Numbered from the stretch's first letter, positions 8,002 through 16,544 are shown. The stretch is DNA of 27,251 nucleotides from CAYWHE01 sp964458125 (GCA_964458125.1 CAYWHE010000028.1:1-27251), one strand, 5' to 3'. Notes: generated by a model not told the origin, from the letters alone. Made by a program: numbers and translations.

Positions 8002-8031
8002 CGAAATTAGGAAAAAAAATGAATGTGTCAA
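8002..8031 (-). promoter_or_regulatory. Promoter of hppA
   Basis: On the minus strand TTG (8031-8029) is followed after 19 bases by TAATTTCG (8009-8002), one mismatch from the Bacteroidota -7 box TAnnTTTG. It lies 34 bases ahead of the ATG at 7968 and points away from comEC. Confidence 0.55.
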
Positions 8032-8141
8032 GTTTTTTCAAACTTTTCTGCCCGGTAATCTGTAAATTGAATAACTGTAAACCAGCCTATTAGCCAATAA
8101 ATTTCAGCTCAGGGAGAAGGCGGGGGCGGGGTTGATTTTTT

Positions 8142-8173
8142 TTTGCTGCCTTTTATGAATTTATTTATCTTTA
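8142..8173 (+). promoter_or_regulatory. Promoter of comEC
   Basis: TTTG at 8142-8145, a 20-base spacer, then TATCTTTA at 8166-8173 (one mismatch from TAnnTTTG). The comEC ATG follows at 8239. With the hppA promoter this makes the 7969-8238 spacer a divergent promoter region. Confidence 0.45.
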
Positions 8174-8238
8174 CTGAAATTAAAACCGGGTTTTCTTTTC
8201 AGCTTTCATTCCCGGATGACATTTTTTAAAACAGTCGA

Positions 8239-10401
8239 ATGAGACCTCGCAGGTTAACTATTTTGCATTTCCGGAATGAAACCCCGTTTCTGCGAATGCT
8301 CCTGGCTTATATCCTGGGAATAGCCTGGCAACTCTATTGGCCGGCAGCCTTGCTGATCCCTGCTGGTCTGCTGGTGGTTGGAACCTTGTTCACAGTGCTG
8401 CATGCATATATTAAAAAATTTTCCGGGAGTTACCGGAGCAGGTGGGTCGGAGGGTTTGCGCTTCAGGCTACATTTTTTGCTCTGGGCCTTTTGCTGACTG
8501 GTTTAAGGACGGAGAAAAATTATCCGGCCCATATCTCTACAGGAAGCGATAAGCCAGCCATCTATATAGCAAAACTGATCAAGCCCTGCAGTGAAAAAAC
8601 GAATGGTTATAAATCAGTGGCAGAAATTATAGCCGGTCAGAATGGGAGTACGAACCAGGTTTGTTCCGGTAAAATACTCGTTTACTTTGCGGGGGATTCC
8701 CTGTCCGCTAAGCTGGCTTATGGCGATTTGTTCTGTTTCGCTGCAGTACCCGCCGGGGTGCCTCCTCCTCGTAACCCCGGCGAATTCGATTACAAAAGGT
8801 TCCTGGCCTTTCACCAGGTTTATGAACAGGTTTTTCTTTCCTCCGGCCGCTGGCATCCCCTGGGCACCAATGACGGCAACCCGTTGATCCGGGCCGCATA
8901 CCGGGTGAGGGATTTATTTACCGGGATACTGAGGGATCAGATCAAAGGAGAAAGGGAATTTGCCGTAGCCGCTGCATTGATTATCGGGTATGACGATGCC
9001 GTGGACCAGGAACTCATGCAGGCTTTTTCAGCGTCAGGAGCCTTGCATGTGTTGTCGGTTTCAGGCATGCATGTAGGATTGATTTACCAGGGGCTGCTGA
9101 TGGCGTTTGGATTTATGACCCGCAGGAAATGGAGTCGTTACCTGCTGGATGCCTTCCTGCTGGCTTTCATCTGGTTCTATGCTTTTATCACGGGCTTCAC
9201 ACCCTCGGTGGCCCGTTCGGCCCTGATGATTTCCATTGTCATTTTATCCCGCTGGCAGCACGGGAGCAGCAATGTCTTCAACACCATGGTAGTGACGGCT
9301 TTGGGGTTGCTGCTGTACAACCCCTTTTACCTCACGGAGGTTGGATTTCAGTTGTCCTTCCTGGCCGTTTGGGGAATACTCTTCTTCCATCCGAAAATTT
9401 ATGCCTGCTGGGAAACATCCAATTGGCTGATGTCCCGTACCTGGGAACTGACTTCCATCTCGCTTTCCGCACAGCTGATGACCTTTCCATTGGGATTATT
9501 GTATTTTCATCAGTTTCCAAATTTTTTCCTGGTTTCCAATTTACTGGTTATACCGTTATCCGGTTTAATCATCTATCTTGGAATTGCAGTCCTGGTTTTT
9601 TCCTTCATGCCCCTTGTCGGTTCCTGGATTGCCGAGGCCGCATCCCTGCTGATCAGCCTGCTTAACCATACCGTATTGCTGGTTGAAAGCTTACCGGGTT
9701 CCGTTTTCGACCGTGTATCCATTTCTGTTGCAGAAACGTGGATGATCTACCTGATGTTGGCTGCCGGGACCGGGCTCCTGGTAAACAGGCGTGGAAATTA
9801 CCTGGTTATTTTCCTTTTTCTTTCCGCCATATTCTTAAGCAGCCGGTTGCAGAAACGATGGCAGGAAGAAAAGCAATCCGCATTCATCGTTTATCATGTG
9901 CCGGGGAAGAAGGCCATAGACCTGGTGGACGGCCGGAAACACGTTTTTATATCCGACAGTTCGTTTATTCAAAACAGGGCTTCGCTTTTATTTCATGTAG
10001 CGCATTACTGGTGGGACCTGGGGATGAAGGAGGATTCCCTGCTGGCGGTTGACAGTCTAAGTGAAGTCGGGGATACCAAAACCGGAGCCTGGATGATGAA
10101 CCGCAATTTTATTTATTTCAGGGATAAAAAAATATGCCTGGCGGATAAATCATTCGTAAACAACTTCCGGCTCCAGGGCTCCGGAACGAAACCGAAACTA
10201 AAAACCGATTACCTGGTACTGTCGGAGGATGCGGTATGGAACATCGGCAGTTTGACCGGGTTTATGGAATTTAAAAAACTGATTTTTGACGCTTCCAACT
10301 CGAAATCAAGGCTGAGGAAATGGAAGGAGCAATGCCTGGAATCCGGGCTGTCTTATTATTCCGTTCCCGACAGCGGGGCGTTTATCGCTGACTTCAGGTA
10401 A
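8239..10401 (+). CDS. comEC: ComEC/Rec2-family DNA-uptake channel
   Basis: A 720-residue polytopic inner-membrane protein of the ComEC/Rec2 family, which moves single-stranded DNA into the cytoplasm during natural transformation. An N-terminal hydrophobic region (residues 17-90) leads to a soluble DUF4131-like part (about 100-230). The competence domain (about 235-510) contains the family signature LHVLSVSGMHVGL with His270. The last 200 residues (from about 545) are soluble. They lack the HxHxDH metal site of the beta-lactamase-like domain seen in Bacillus-type ComEC, which agrees with the shorter Bacteroidota form. ATG 8239 fits the family, because R-N-x-x-P-F-L-R lies just inside it. The 3' end overlaps the convergent thioesterase gene by 8 bases. 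Transformation genes other than this one are not in the window. Confidence 0.92.
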   Translation: MRPRRLTILHFRNETPFLRMLLAYILGIAWQLYWPAALLIPAGLLVVGTLFTVLHAYIKKFSGSYRSRWVGGFALQATFFALGLLLTGLRTEKNYPAHISTGSDKPAIYIAKLIKPCSEKTNGYKSVAEIIAGQNGSTNQVCSGKILVYFAGDSLSAKLAYGDLFCFAAVPAGVPPPRNPGEFDYKRFLAFHQVYEQVFLSSGRWHPLGTNDGNPLIRAAYRVRDLFTGILRDQIKGEREFAVAAALIIGYDDAVDQELMQAFSASGALHVLSVSGMHVGLIYQGLLMAFGFMTRRKWSRYLLDAFLLAFIWFYAFITGFTPSVARSALMISIVILSRWQHGSSNVFNTMVVTALGLLLYNPFYLTEVGFQLSFLAVWGILFFHPKIYACWETSNWLMSRTWELTSISLSAQLMTFPLGLLYFHQFPNFFLVSNLLVIPLSGLIIYLGIAVLVFSFMPLVGSWIAEAASLLISLLNHTVLLVESLPGSVFDRVSISVAETWMIYLMLAAGTGLLVNRRGNYLVIFLFLSAIFLSSRLQKRWQEEKQSAFIVYHVPGKKAIDLVDGRKHVFISDSSFIQNRASLLFHVAHYWWDLGMKEDSLLAVDSLSEVGDTKTGAWMMNRNFIYFRDKKICLADKSFVNNFRLQGSGTKPKLKTDYLVLSEDAVWNIGSLTGFMEFKKLIFDASNSKSRLRKWKEQCLESGLSYYSVPDSGAFIADFR

Positions 10402-10903
10402 AAATGGCCTTCAGTTCATGAGCATCGGAGGGTTTCATTTTTCCGGCCAGGATCAGGCTGAGCTGTCTCCTGCGAAGGGCTCCCGCAAACCGCTCCTGTT
10501 CCTCTTCCGTTTCGGGAACCAGTCCCGGAACATCAATTGGGGTGCCGCGCTGGTCAACGGCTACAAATGTATAGATGGCCTCGTTGCACTTTTTCTTTAT
10601 ACCCTGGTTGTTATCTTCCACCCATACATCAATAAATACTTCCATGGAAGAGGTGAATGCCCGTGAAATTTTCGCCTGCAGGGTGACAATTTCACCCAGT
10701 CTGATGGGCTGGTTAAACGATACGTTGTTAACGGAAGCGGTTACCACCACCCGGTTGCAATGACGGTGTGCACATATGGCTGATGCGATATCCATCCAGT
10801 GCAGCAAACGTCCTCCCATGAGGTTGCCTAATACATTGGTGTCGTTTGGAAGTACCAGTTCCGTATGAATCGTTGCGCTGTCTTTCGGTGTTTTTGATTT
10901 CAT
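10394..10903 (-). CDS. Acyl-CoA thioesterase, hotdog fold (YciA/BFIT-like)
   Basis: A 169-residue cytoplasmic protein with one hotdog domain that should hydrolyse acyl-CoA to free acid and CoA. The signature N-x-x-G-x-L-x-G-G-x-L-x-x-x-M-D is seen as NVLGNLMGGRLLHWMDIA, with the likely catalytic Asp38. VTASVNNVSFNQPIRLGEIV is the second conserved strand pair. The C-terminal tail, rich in Glu and Arg (EEEQERFAGALRRR), is usual for this family. Substrate chain length cannot be told. Its last codons overlap comEC by 8 bases on the other strand, so the two genes converge without a terminator between them. A perfect -7 box lies about 94 bases upstream. Confidence 0.92.
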   Translation of the reverse strand: MKSKTPKDSATIHTELVLPNDTNVLGNLMGGRLLHWMDIASAICAHRHCNRVVVTASVNNVSFNQPIRLGEIVTLQAKISRAFTSSMEVFIDVWVEDNNQGIKKKCNEAIYTFVAVDQRGTPIDVPGLVPETEEEQERFAGALRRRQLSLILAGKMKPSDAHELKAIFT

Positions 10904-10996
10904 AGGCCGTTAGGCTTGGATCAGTATAAAAAAGTTAGGCACTCACCTGAATCGGCAACCTGTTGCCAAAACGGGTATTCCCTGGATTTAGGCTGG

Positions 10997-11004
10997 CAAA
11001 GTTA
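10997..11004 (-). promoter_or_regulatory. -7 box for the thioesterase gene
   Basis: The minus strand reads TAACTTTG, a perfect TAnnTTTG. No TTG is seen at the expected -33 distance, so the promoter may be weak or activator-dependent. Confidence 0.45.
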
Positions 11005-11270
11005 ACGGAATGTTTGACCATTTAAAAATGCATGTAGGATGCTGTTCATGTGAGTGAAATATTCAGGAACAGATTTTAACTGAATGTGGAATTGGCAAAC
11101 CGGTGAAAAGACAAAGCCCGCACCGGGTGTTTAAATGAAAATCGCTGTAAGGACGAACCCCCCGGACATGAAAAATCCTGAATCATCAATCCATCAAGAC
11201 ATACAGCAGGATGAACAAATTACGGAGGAAAAGTTTTTATTGAAAATTTAATTTTTTAACATCTATCCAT

Positions 11271-11278
11271 TACATTTG
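11271..11278 (+). promoter_or_regulatory. -7 box for ssb
   Basis: TACATTTG is a perfect TAnnTTTG, 22 bases before the ssb ATG. The nearest TTG (11240-11242) is 28 bases upstream, too far for a standard -33 element. Confidence 0.5.
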
Positions 11279-11300
11279 CGTTAACCAATACTATAAAAAC

Positions 11301-11744
11301 ATGTCAGGAATTAACAAAGTTATTTTAGTAGGAAACCTTGGCAAGGATCCCGAGGTGCGTTACTTAGAAGGAGGAACTGCCGTTGCCAAGTTTCCCCTTG
11401 CAACCTCTGAAACCTATAAGAATAAGGAAGGACAGAAAGTAGATTCAACCGAATGGCATAACATCGTGATGTGGAGAGGGTTGGCTGAGATTGCTGAAAA
11501 ATTTTTAAAAAAAGGAAGCCTGGTTTATATTGAAGGAAAAATCCGGACCAGGGCTTATGATGATAAGGAAGGAAATAAACGTTATGCTACGGAAATTATC
11601 GCCGACAGCATGACGATGCTGGGAAGAAGAACCGAAGATACGTCTCATTCCACCCCGGTAACGGAAACCTCCAAACAAACCCAGGAAAATCCGGCGGTTA
11701 TCCAGACCGCCTCCGAACCGGGCAGTGACGATCTGCCCTTTTAA
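11301..11744 (+). CDS. ssb: Single-stranded DNA-binding protein
   Basis: A 147-residue SSB that coats single-stranded DNA in replication, repair and recombination. The OB fold fills residues 1-108, beginning with NKVILVGNLGKDPEVRYLEGG and including TEWHNIVMW. A polar, Pro/Thr/Gln-rich linker follows. The acidic tip is DDLPF, the usual docking site for SSB partner proteins. Length is normal for a tetrameric bacterial SSB. It has its own -7 box upstream, and a strong hairpin terminator separates it from gldE, so it need not be transcribed with the gliding genes although it is their neighbour in other Bacteroidota. Confidence 0.97.
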   Translation: MSGINKVILVGNLGKDPEVRYLEGGTAVAKFPLATSETYKNKEGQKVDSTEWHNIVMWRGLAEIAEKFLKKGSLVYIEGKIRTRAYDDKEGNKRYATEIIADSMTMLGRRTEDTSHSTPVTETSKQTQENPAVIQTASEPGSDDLPF

Positions 11745-11758
11745 TTAATAAAAAAACT

Positions 11759-11804
11759 TTCGGGTGACGTGTATCGGGTCTGATGATGCGTCACCCGAAT
11801 TTAT
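11759..11804 (+). terminator. Terminator between ssb and gldE
   Basis: TTCGGGTGACG (11759-11769) pairs perfectly with CGTCACCCGAA (11789-11799) over 11 bp around a 19-base loop, followed by TTTATT. It begins 14 bases after the ssb stop. An A run precedes the left arm, so it may work in both directions. Confidence 0.8.
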
Positions 11805-11859
11805 TACTAACACGAAACAAAAAATCTTGGACCCCGGTCATCCTGCCTTTGCCTGCCCG

Positions 11860-13167
11860 ATGTTGCTTCAGGTATTCAACACGCCGGACCTGCAGTCGTT
11901 TACCTTCCTGGGATTAATTTTGCTTTTGTTGCTTTTTTCAGGTCTTTTTTCCAGTTCTGAAGTTGCTTTTTTCTCCCTGAATCCTGCCCAGCTTTCTCTG
12001 GTGAACAGCACTGAGGCCGGCCGGTCGTACCAGGTTATACGGCAATTGTTGTCCAATCCCAAAAAACTACTGGCCACCCTGCTGATTGCCAACAGCCTGG
12101 TCAATATCGGTATAGTACTGATTTCAAATGCACTCGTTAAGAAGACGTTTGATTTTGAGCATAATCCTGCTCTGGGTCTGATTATACAGGTCGTGGTGGT
12201 CACCTTTATGATTGTCCTGCTGGGGGAAGTGATGCCCAAGGTATATGCCACAAAAAAAACCCTCGGGATGGCCTATTTCATGGCCTACCCGATTTTTATC
12301 ATGGATAAACTGCTGAGCCCGCTGAGTTACCTGCTGGTGGTTTCAACAGGGTTTATTGAAAGGAGGATGAAAAAGAAAGGGTATGAAGTCAGCATGGATG
12401 AACTGACACATGCCATAGATATTGCATCGGATGTGGATACCCCTGCCGACGAGAAAAAGATTCTGAAGGGAATTGTGCAGTCGGGAAACATTGATGTATG
12501 GCAGATCATGAAACCCCGTATGGATGTAGTCGCCCTGGATGTTACCAGCCGGTTTTCAGATGTGCTTCAGGTTATCGACAGTGCAGGCTATTCCCGCATG
12601 CCTGTTTATGAAGAAAACCTCGATAAGGTTAAAGGTATTCTCTTTATCAAGGACCTGATCCGTTACCTGGATGAAGGCGAAGGTTTTAAATGGCAGGAAC
12701 TTATCCGACCCCCATTTTTCGTTCCTGAAAGCAAAAAAATTAATGACCTCCTCCAGGAATTTCAGCAGAAAAAAAGTCACCTGGCCATAGTGGTTGATGA
12801 ATATGGCGGAACACTGGGCATCGTTACCCTGGAAGATATCCTGGAAGAAATTGTCGGGGAACTGGTGGACGAGTTTGATGATGATGAGCCGCTTTATTCC
12901 AAACTGGATGAAGAAAATTATGTGTTTGAAGGAAAGACCTTGTTGAATGATATCTGCAGAATCATGAACATCCAAAGGGAATTCTTTGACAACATCCCCG
13001 GTGAAACAGCTACCCTGGCCGGTACAATCCTGGAACTGGCGGGCAGGATTCCGGATAAAAACGAAGTCATCTCGTTTAAGGATATCCGTTTTACGATTGA
13101 GTCGGCCGATAAACGAAAAATTAAACGGGTAAAGGTTTTCAAACCCGTTCATGTCAGGGAGGAATGA
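11860..13167 (+). CDS. gldE: Gliding motility-associated CBS/CorC-type membrane protein GldE
   Basis: A 435-residue inner-membrane protein of the CNNM/CorC (HlyC) group. The N-terminal DUF21-like domain (about residues 15-185) has the SGLFSSSEVAFFSLNPAQ motif and three to four membrane segments. Two CBS domains follow (about 205-330, with VDEYGGTLGIVTLEDILEEIVGE), then a CorC_HlyC C-terminal domain. The frame is open back to a GTG at 11764. That start lies inside the terminator stem and would add a non-conserved tail, so ATG 11860 (MLLQVFNTPD) is preferred. The stop overlaps the gldD start in ATGA. The ssb-gldE-gldD order is what I know from gliding Bacteroidota, where GldE is linked to GldD function. 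The name rests on this order, because CorC paralogues are similar. Confidence 0.9.
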   Translation: MLLQVFNTPDLQSFTFLGLILLLLLFSGLFSSSEVAFFSLNPAQLSLVNSTEAGRSYQVIRQLLSNPKKLLATLLIANSLVNIGIVLISNALVKKTFDFEHNPALGLIIQVVVVTFMIVLLGEVMPKVYATKKTLGMAYFMAYPIFIMDKLLSPLSYLLVVSTGFIERRMKKKGYEVSMDELTHAIDIASDVDTPADEKKILKGIVQSGNIDVWQIMKPRMDVVALDVTSRFSDVLQVIDSAGYSRMPVYEENLDKVKGILFIKDLIRYLDEGEGFKWQELIRPPFFVPESKKINDLLQEFQQKKSHLAIVVDEYGGTLGIVTLEDILEEIVGELVDEFDDDEPLYSKLDEENYVFEGKTLLNDICRIMNIQREFFDNIPGETATLAGTILELAGRIPDKNEVISFKDIRFTIESADKRKIKRVKVFKPVHVREE

Positions 13168-13754
13168 TCATCATTATGCAGAATGTGTTTCTTCGGTTAT
13201 TGATTCCGGTTATCGTGCTGTTCACCGTATCCTGTTCGCATGATTATACACCCAAGCCTCGAGGATACATGAGGATTGAATTTCCGGAAAAGTCATACCA
13301 GACCTATGTTCCCGAAAACTGCCCCTTTCAGTTTGATATTCCCGCCTATGCAAAGGTTGAACCCGACCTGAACCGTTTTGCCGAACCCTGCTGGATGAAT
13401 ATGGTGTTCAGCCGTTTCCGGGCCGAGGTGAACCTGAGCTATAAGCCCGTTCACGGAAACCTGAATAAATTTATTGAGGACTGCCGCACCCTGGCTTACA
13501 AGCATACCGTGAAAGCGGATGCCATTGATGAAAAACGGATCATGCATGAAAGGAATCAGGTCTATGGTTTGCTTTATGAAATCGGGGGTGATGCCGCCTC
13601 TTCCGTCCAGTTCTATGTCACCGATAGTGTCTCGCACTTCATCCGGGGAGCCCTTTATTTTAATGCACCACCCCGCCGTGATTCGCTGGCTCCTGTTATT
13701 GATTTTCTGGAACAGGATATCCGGAATCTGATCATGACGCTGACCTGGAAGTAA
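13164..13754 (+). CDS. gldD: Gliding motility lipoprotein GldD
   Basis: A 196-residue lipoprotein. The N-terminus has a hydrophobic stretch (LRLLIPVIVLFTV) and a lipobox-like FTVSC at about residue 24. It continues with the GldD hallmark YTPKPRGYMRIEFPEKSY. The remainder is a soluble domain with VNLSYKP and a C-terminal DFLEQDIRNLIMTLTW. In Flavobacterium johnsoniae GldD is needed for gliding. Its ATG overlaps the gldE stop (ATGA), so translation is probably coupled. A second ATG at 13176 would give a shorter signal peptide. The lipobox is slightly unusual in having Thr at -3, but the family match is clear. Confidence 0.93.
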   Translation: MIIIMQNVFLRLLIPVIVLFTVSCSHDYTPKPRGYMRIEFPEKSYQTYVPENCPFQFDIPAYAKVEPDLNRFAEPCWMNMVFSRFRAEVNLSYKPVHGNLNKFIEDCRTLAYKHTVKADAIDEKRIMHERNQVYGLLYEIGGDAASSVQFYVTDSVSHFIRGALYFNAPPRRDSLAPVIDFLEQDIRNLIMTLTWK

Positions 13755-13807
13755 ACGGAACCGGATGATTCATACTGCCGGTAATCAAAAAACGCAATCC
13801 TTCATGT

Positions 13808-15163
13808 TTGCGTGAAAAGCAGAATTTACCTGTGCAGCTGAAAGCCACCTACGCTGAAATCTGGAAGATTGCATACCCGATCATGATCGGCAGTCTTGCC
13901 CAGACCATACTCGGCATCACCGATACGGCCTTCATGGCCAGGGTGGGCGAGGCGGAACTGGGTGCCTCAGCCATCGGGGGAGTATTTTATTTTGTGATGG
14001 TGATGGCCGGCCTTGGCTTTGGAATCGGAGCCCAGATCATCATGGCCCGGAAAGCCGGGGAGAACAATAACCCGGCCATCGGCAGCGTGTTTGATCACAG
14101 CCTGCTGTTGCTGGTTGTCCTCTCCTTTTTTCTTTTTTTTGCAGGGCAGCTGGCCTGGGAGATGCTGTTTCCATTCATCATTCAATCCCCGCTGGTAGCC
14201 GCAGCCACCGTGGCCTTCCTGAAATACCGGATGGCCGGAATTTTTTTTATGCTCATCACCATCGCCTTCCGGTCGTTTTACACCGGAATCGCACAAACAC
14301 GAATTATTACGTATAGTGCTATTGTTATGACAGTGCTCAACATCCTCCTCGGGTATGCTATGGTCTTCGGACATTTCGGGTTCCGCCCCATGGGCATTGA
14401 AGGGGCAGGTTTGGCATCCGCCGTTTCGGAGGGCGCCGCAGCCATTTACCTGCTGGTTTATACACGCCTGAAAAGGGACCTGTCACCCTACGGGCTGTTC
14501 AGGTTTAAACAGATGAACAAGGCCGGTTTTGGGCAAATCATCCGCCTCTCACTTCCCGTAGTCCTCCAGAACCTTATTTCCATCGGGGCCTGGTTTGCTT
14601 TTTTTGTTTTTATCGAGCGGCTGGGCACACATGAACTGGCCATCTCCAACATCATACGCAGCACGTATATGATTCTGATGACACCCGTCTGGGGATTTTC
14701 ATCTGCGGCCAACAGCATGGTGAGTAATTTTATCGGGCAGAAAAAGCCTGAACTCGTGATGTCCCTCCTGAAAAAAACAAGTGTGCTTAGTTTTTCTGTT
14801 TCATTCTTGCTGGTTGCCGGTAACCTGCTTTTCGCACGCGACATCCTGCGCCTGACCGCTTCCGATGAACAACTGGTCGGCGACTCGCTTCTTGCCTTTT
14901 ATGTTATTTGTTTCGCAACGCTCATCTTCAGCGTCAGCATGATTTTATTCAGCGGTGTCTCCGGAACAGGCGCAACCCGTGCAGCCATGTTCCTTGAAAT
15001 GGTCAATATCTCCATTTACCTGCTTTATGTGTATGTTTGTGCCGTATGGCTGTATGCCTCCGTTGAAGTGGTCTGGATGTCGGAAGTGCTTTATTGGTTC
15101 CTGATGGGATTGTTTTCCATCATCTACCTCCGGAGCAGGAAGTGGCTCTCGATTCAAGTATAA
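13808..15163 (+). CDS. MATE-family multidrug/cation antiporter
   Basis: A protein of about 451 residues with some 12 hydrophobic helices in two repeated halves. The first half opens with EIWKIAYPIMIGSLAQTILGITDTAFMARVG, typical of MatE domains. It should export cationic compounds in exchange for Na+ or H+. No ATG is available before the conserved first helix. The possible starts are TTG 13808 and GTG 13832, and the ATG at 13804 is in another frame with an early stop. The gene lies 53 bases after gldD on the same strand without a clear terminator, so it may be read through from gldE-gldD. The substrate cannot be told. Confidence 0.9.
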   Translation: MREKQNLPVQLKATYAEIWKIAYPIMIGSLAQTILGITDTAFMARVGEAELGASAIGGVFYFVMVMAGLGFGIGAQIIMARKAGENNNPAIGSVFDHSLLLLVVLSFFLFFAGQLAWEMLFPFIIQSPLVAAATVAFLKYRMAGIFFMLITIAFRSFYTGIAQTRIITYSAIVMTVLNILLGYAMVFGHFGFRPMGIEGAGLASAVSEGAAAIYLLVYTRLKRDLSPYGLFRFKQMNKAGFGQIIRLSLPVVLQNLISIGAWFAFFVFIERLGTHELAISNIIRSTYMILMTPVWGFSSAANSMVSNFIGQKKPELVMSLLKKTSVLSFSVSFLLVAGNLLFARDILRLTASDEQLVGDSLLAFYVICFATLIFSVSMILFSGVSGTGATRAAMFLEMVNISIYLLYVYVCAVWLYASVEVVWMSEVLYWFLMGLFSIIYLRSRKWLSIQV

Positions 15164-15186
15164 AGGGTTCATAATTGTTTAATAAC

Positions 15187-15525
15187 ATGCTCTACCTGGT
15201 AAGGTTATCCGGAATATTTCTGCTGGGTACCTGGATGGCCTGCGGATCAGCTTCCAGGACAGCACTGGAAAAGGGACCGGGATCTCCTCCGGTTCTTGTA
15301 AAGGGGAAGTTTATACCGGTTACAGTTACCGATTACAGCGGACTGGACGGTTGTTCCTTTCTTCTCATAAAAGAAAACGGTGAAAAGCTTCAGCCGGTCA
15401 ATTTACCCGACTCCCTGAAAAGGGATCAACTGCGCATCCGCATCACTTTTGTTCCGGAAAGTGCCATGGGTATTTGCATGGCCGGCCAGATGGTCAGGAT
15501 TACAGGAGTTCAAACGATCAAATGA
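15187..15525 (+). CDS. Small putative lipoprotein of unknown function
   Basis: About 112 residues from ATG 15187; the frame also offers a TTG at 15175. The hydrophobic N-terminus LSGIFLLGTWMACG ends at Cys19 in a non-standard lipobox (W-M-A-C), so lipid attachment is plausible but unproven. The mature part has VTDYSGLDGCSFLLIKENGEKLQPVNLP and ends GICMAGQMVRITGVQTIK. I recall this layout (GLDGC.f, leP.nLp, cm.G..v.i) from short Bacteroidota lipoproteins without a known role. Two further Cys (about residues 59 and 98) could form a disulfide outside the cytoplasm. It sits between the MATE gene and fmt, 9 bases before the fmt ATG, so it is part of the same transcript. Confidence 0.7.
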   Translation: MLYLVRLSGIFLLGTWMACGSASRTALEKGPGSPPVLVKGKFIPVTVTDYSGLDGCSFLLIKENGEKLQPVNLPDSLKRDQLRIRITFVPESAMGICMAGQMVRITGVQTIK

Positions 15526-15534
15526 CCACGGGAC

Positions 15535-16506
15535 ATGGCTGCATACTCCGACTATCGTATCATCTTCGCAGGCACACCGATGTTTGCCGTTGCTTCTTTG
15601 GACAGGCTGGTGAAAAATCATTTCCAGGTGGTTGCCGTGATCACCGCTCCGGATAAACCGGCAGGCCGCGGAAGGGATTTGCAGGAGTCGGATGTGAAGA
15701 AGTATGCGTCCGGTAAAAATATTCCCGTGCTTCAACCCGAAAAACTGGCTGATCCCGGATTTCTGCAAGCCGTTGAAAAATTAAAACCAGACCTGATGAT
15801 TGTAGTGGCCTTCCGCATGATGCCTGAAAAATTATGGCGCCTCCCCCGGCTGGGTACATTCAACCTGCATGCATCCCTGTTGCCTCAGTACCGCGGGGCC
15901 GCTCCCATCAACCATGCTGTCATGAACGGAGAAAAGGAAACCGGTGTAACCACATTTTTTCTTCGACAGGAAATCGATACAGGCGATATACTGTACCAGG
16001 AGAAGGTTCCCATTTCCGAAAATGAAACAGCCGGTGAACTGCATGACAAACTGATGATGACCGGTGCCAAACTGCTGGTCCATACAACGGAACATATTTT
16101 AAATGGTGACTATACGACACGCAGGCAGGAGGCTGTCGACCCCGGCCAGGTATTGAAACCGGCACCTAAAATTTTTAAGGATGATTGCCGCATCAGCTGG
16201 AATGCTCCTGCACTTGTCATTCATAATTTTATACGCGGTTTGAGCCCTTATCCTACAGCCTTTTCCGGGTTGCTGGATCCGGACGGAAAGCGGCACACAC
16301 TTAAAATTTACGCAGCCAGACCGGTTGTTCAGTCACACAACCTTCAGCCGGGCATGGTGGATACGGACCGGAAAGGTTACCTGCACATCTATTGCAGGGA
16401 TGGTTACCTGGATATTGCCGAACTCCAGCTTCCGGGGAAGAGGCGTATGCCGGCAGCTGAACTGCTCAGGGGATTTCAAATCAATGAAGAGTGGAGGGCG
16501 GAGTGA
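15535..16506 (+). CDS. fmt: Methionyl-tRNA formyltransferase
   Basis: A 323-residue cytoplasmic enzyme that formylates Met-tRNAfMet with 10-formyl-THF for translation initiation. The N-terminal formyltransferase domain starts YRIIFAGTPMFAVASLDRL and includes the tRNA-acceptor loop DKPAGRGRDLQESDVK. The catalytic triad fits N110 and H112 in FNLHASLLPQYRGAAPI and D148 in EIDTGDIL. The C-terminal domain (about 210-323) begins with ISWNAPALVIHNFIRGLSPYP. Length is usual for the family. It is the last gene of the + strand run that starts with gldE, and a hairpin with a T run 38 bases downstream probably ends the transcript. def is not nearby. Confidence 0.96.
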   Translation: MAAYSDYRIIFAGTPMFAVASLDRLVKNHFQVVAVITAPDKPAGRGRDLQESDVKKYASGKNIPVLQPEKLADPGFLQAVEKLKPDLMIVVAFRMMPEKLWRLPRLGTFNLHASLLPQYRGAAPINHAVMNGEKETGVTTFFLRQEIDTGDILYQEKVPISENETAGELHDKLMMTGAKLLVHTTEHILNGDYTTRRQEAVDPGQVLKPAPKIFKDDCRISWNAPALVIHNFIRGLSPYPTAFSGLLDPDGKRHTLKIYAARPVVQSHNLQPGMVDTDRKGYLHIYCRDGYLDIAELQLPGKRRMPAAELLRGFQINEEWRAE

Positions 16507-16544
16507 TTTTTTAACGCGGTTGGACGCTTCGGGTGAATGCCCGG

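Larger units (their letters stand above)
10904..11300. other. Divergent spacer between the thioesterase gene and ssb
   Basis: About 400 bases without a convincing gene. It holds the -7 boxes of both flanking genes (10997-11004 minus, 11271-11278 plus) and a small inverted repeat GGCAAC-CT-GTTGCC at 10954-10967 in the thioesterase leader. In many Bacteroidota mutY stands just upstream of ssb; no mutY sequence is seen here. Confidence 0.6.

Noticed and set aside
10205..10398. Remnant metallo-beta-lactamase domain at the end of comEC
   Set aside because: No HxHxDH or related metal motif is visible; the shorter C-terminal region is normal for Bacteroidota ComEC rather than a truncation.
11168..11251. 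27-codon ORF (MKNPESS...LLKI) just upstream of ssb
   Set aside because: Too short to judge, no recognised motif, and it ends right at the ssb promoter area; probably chance.
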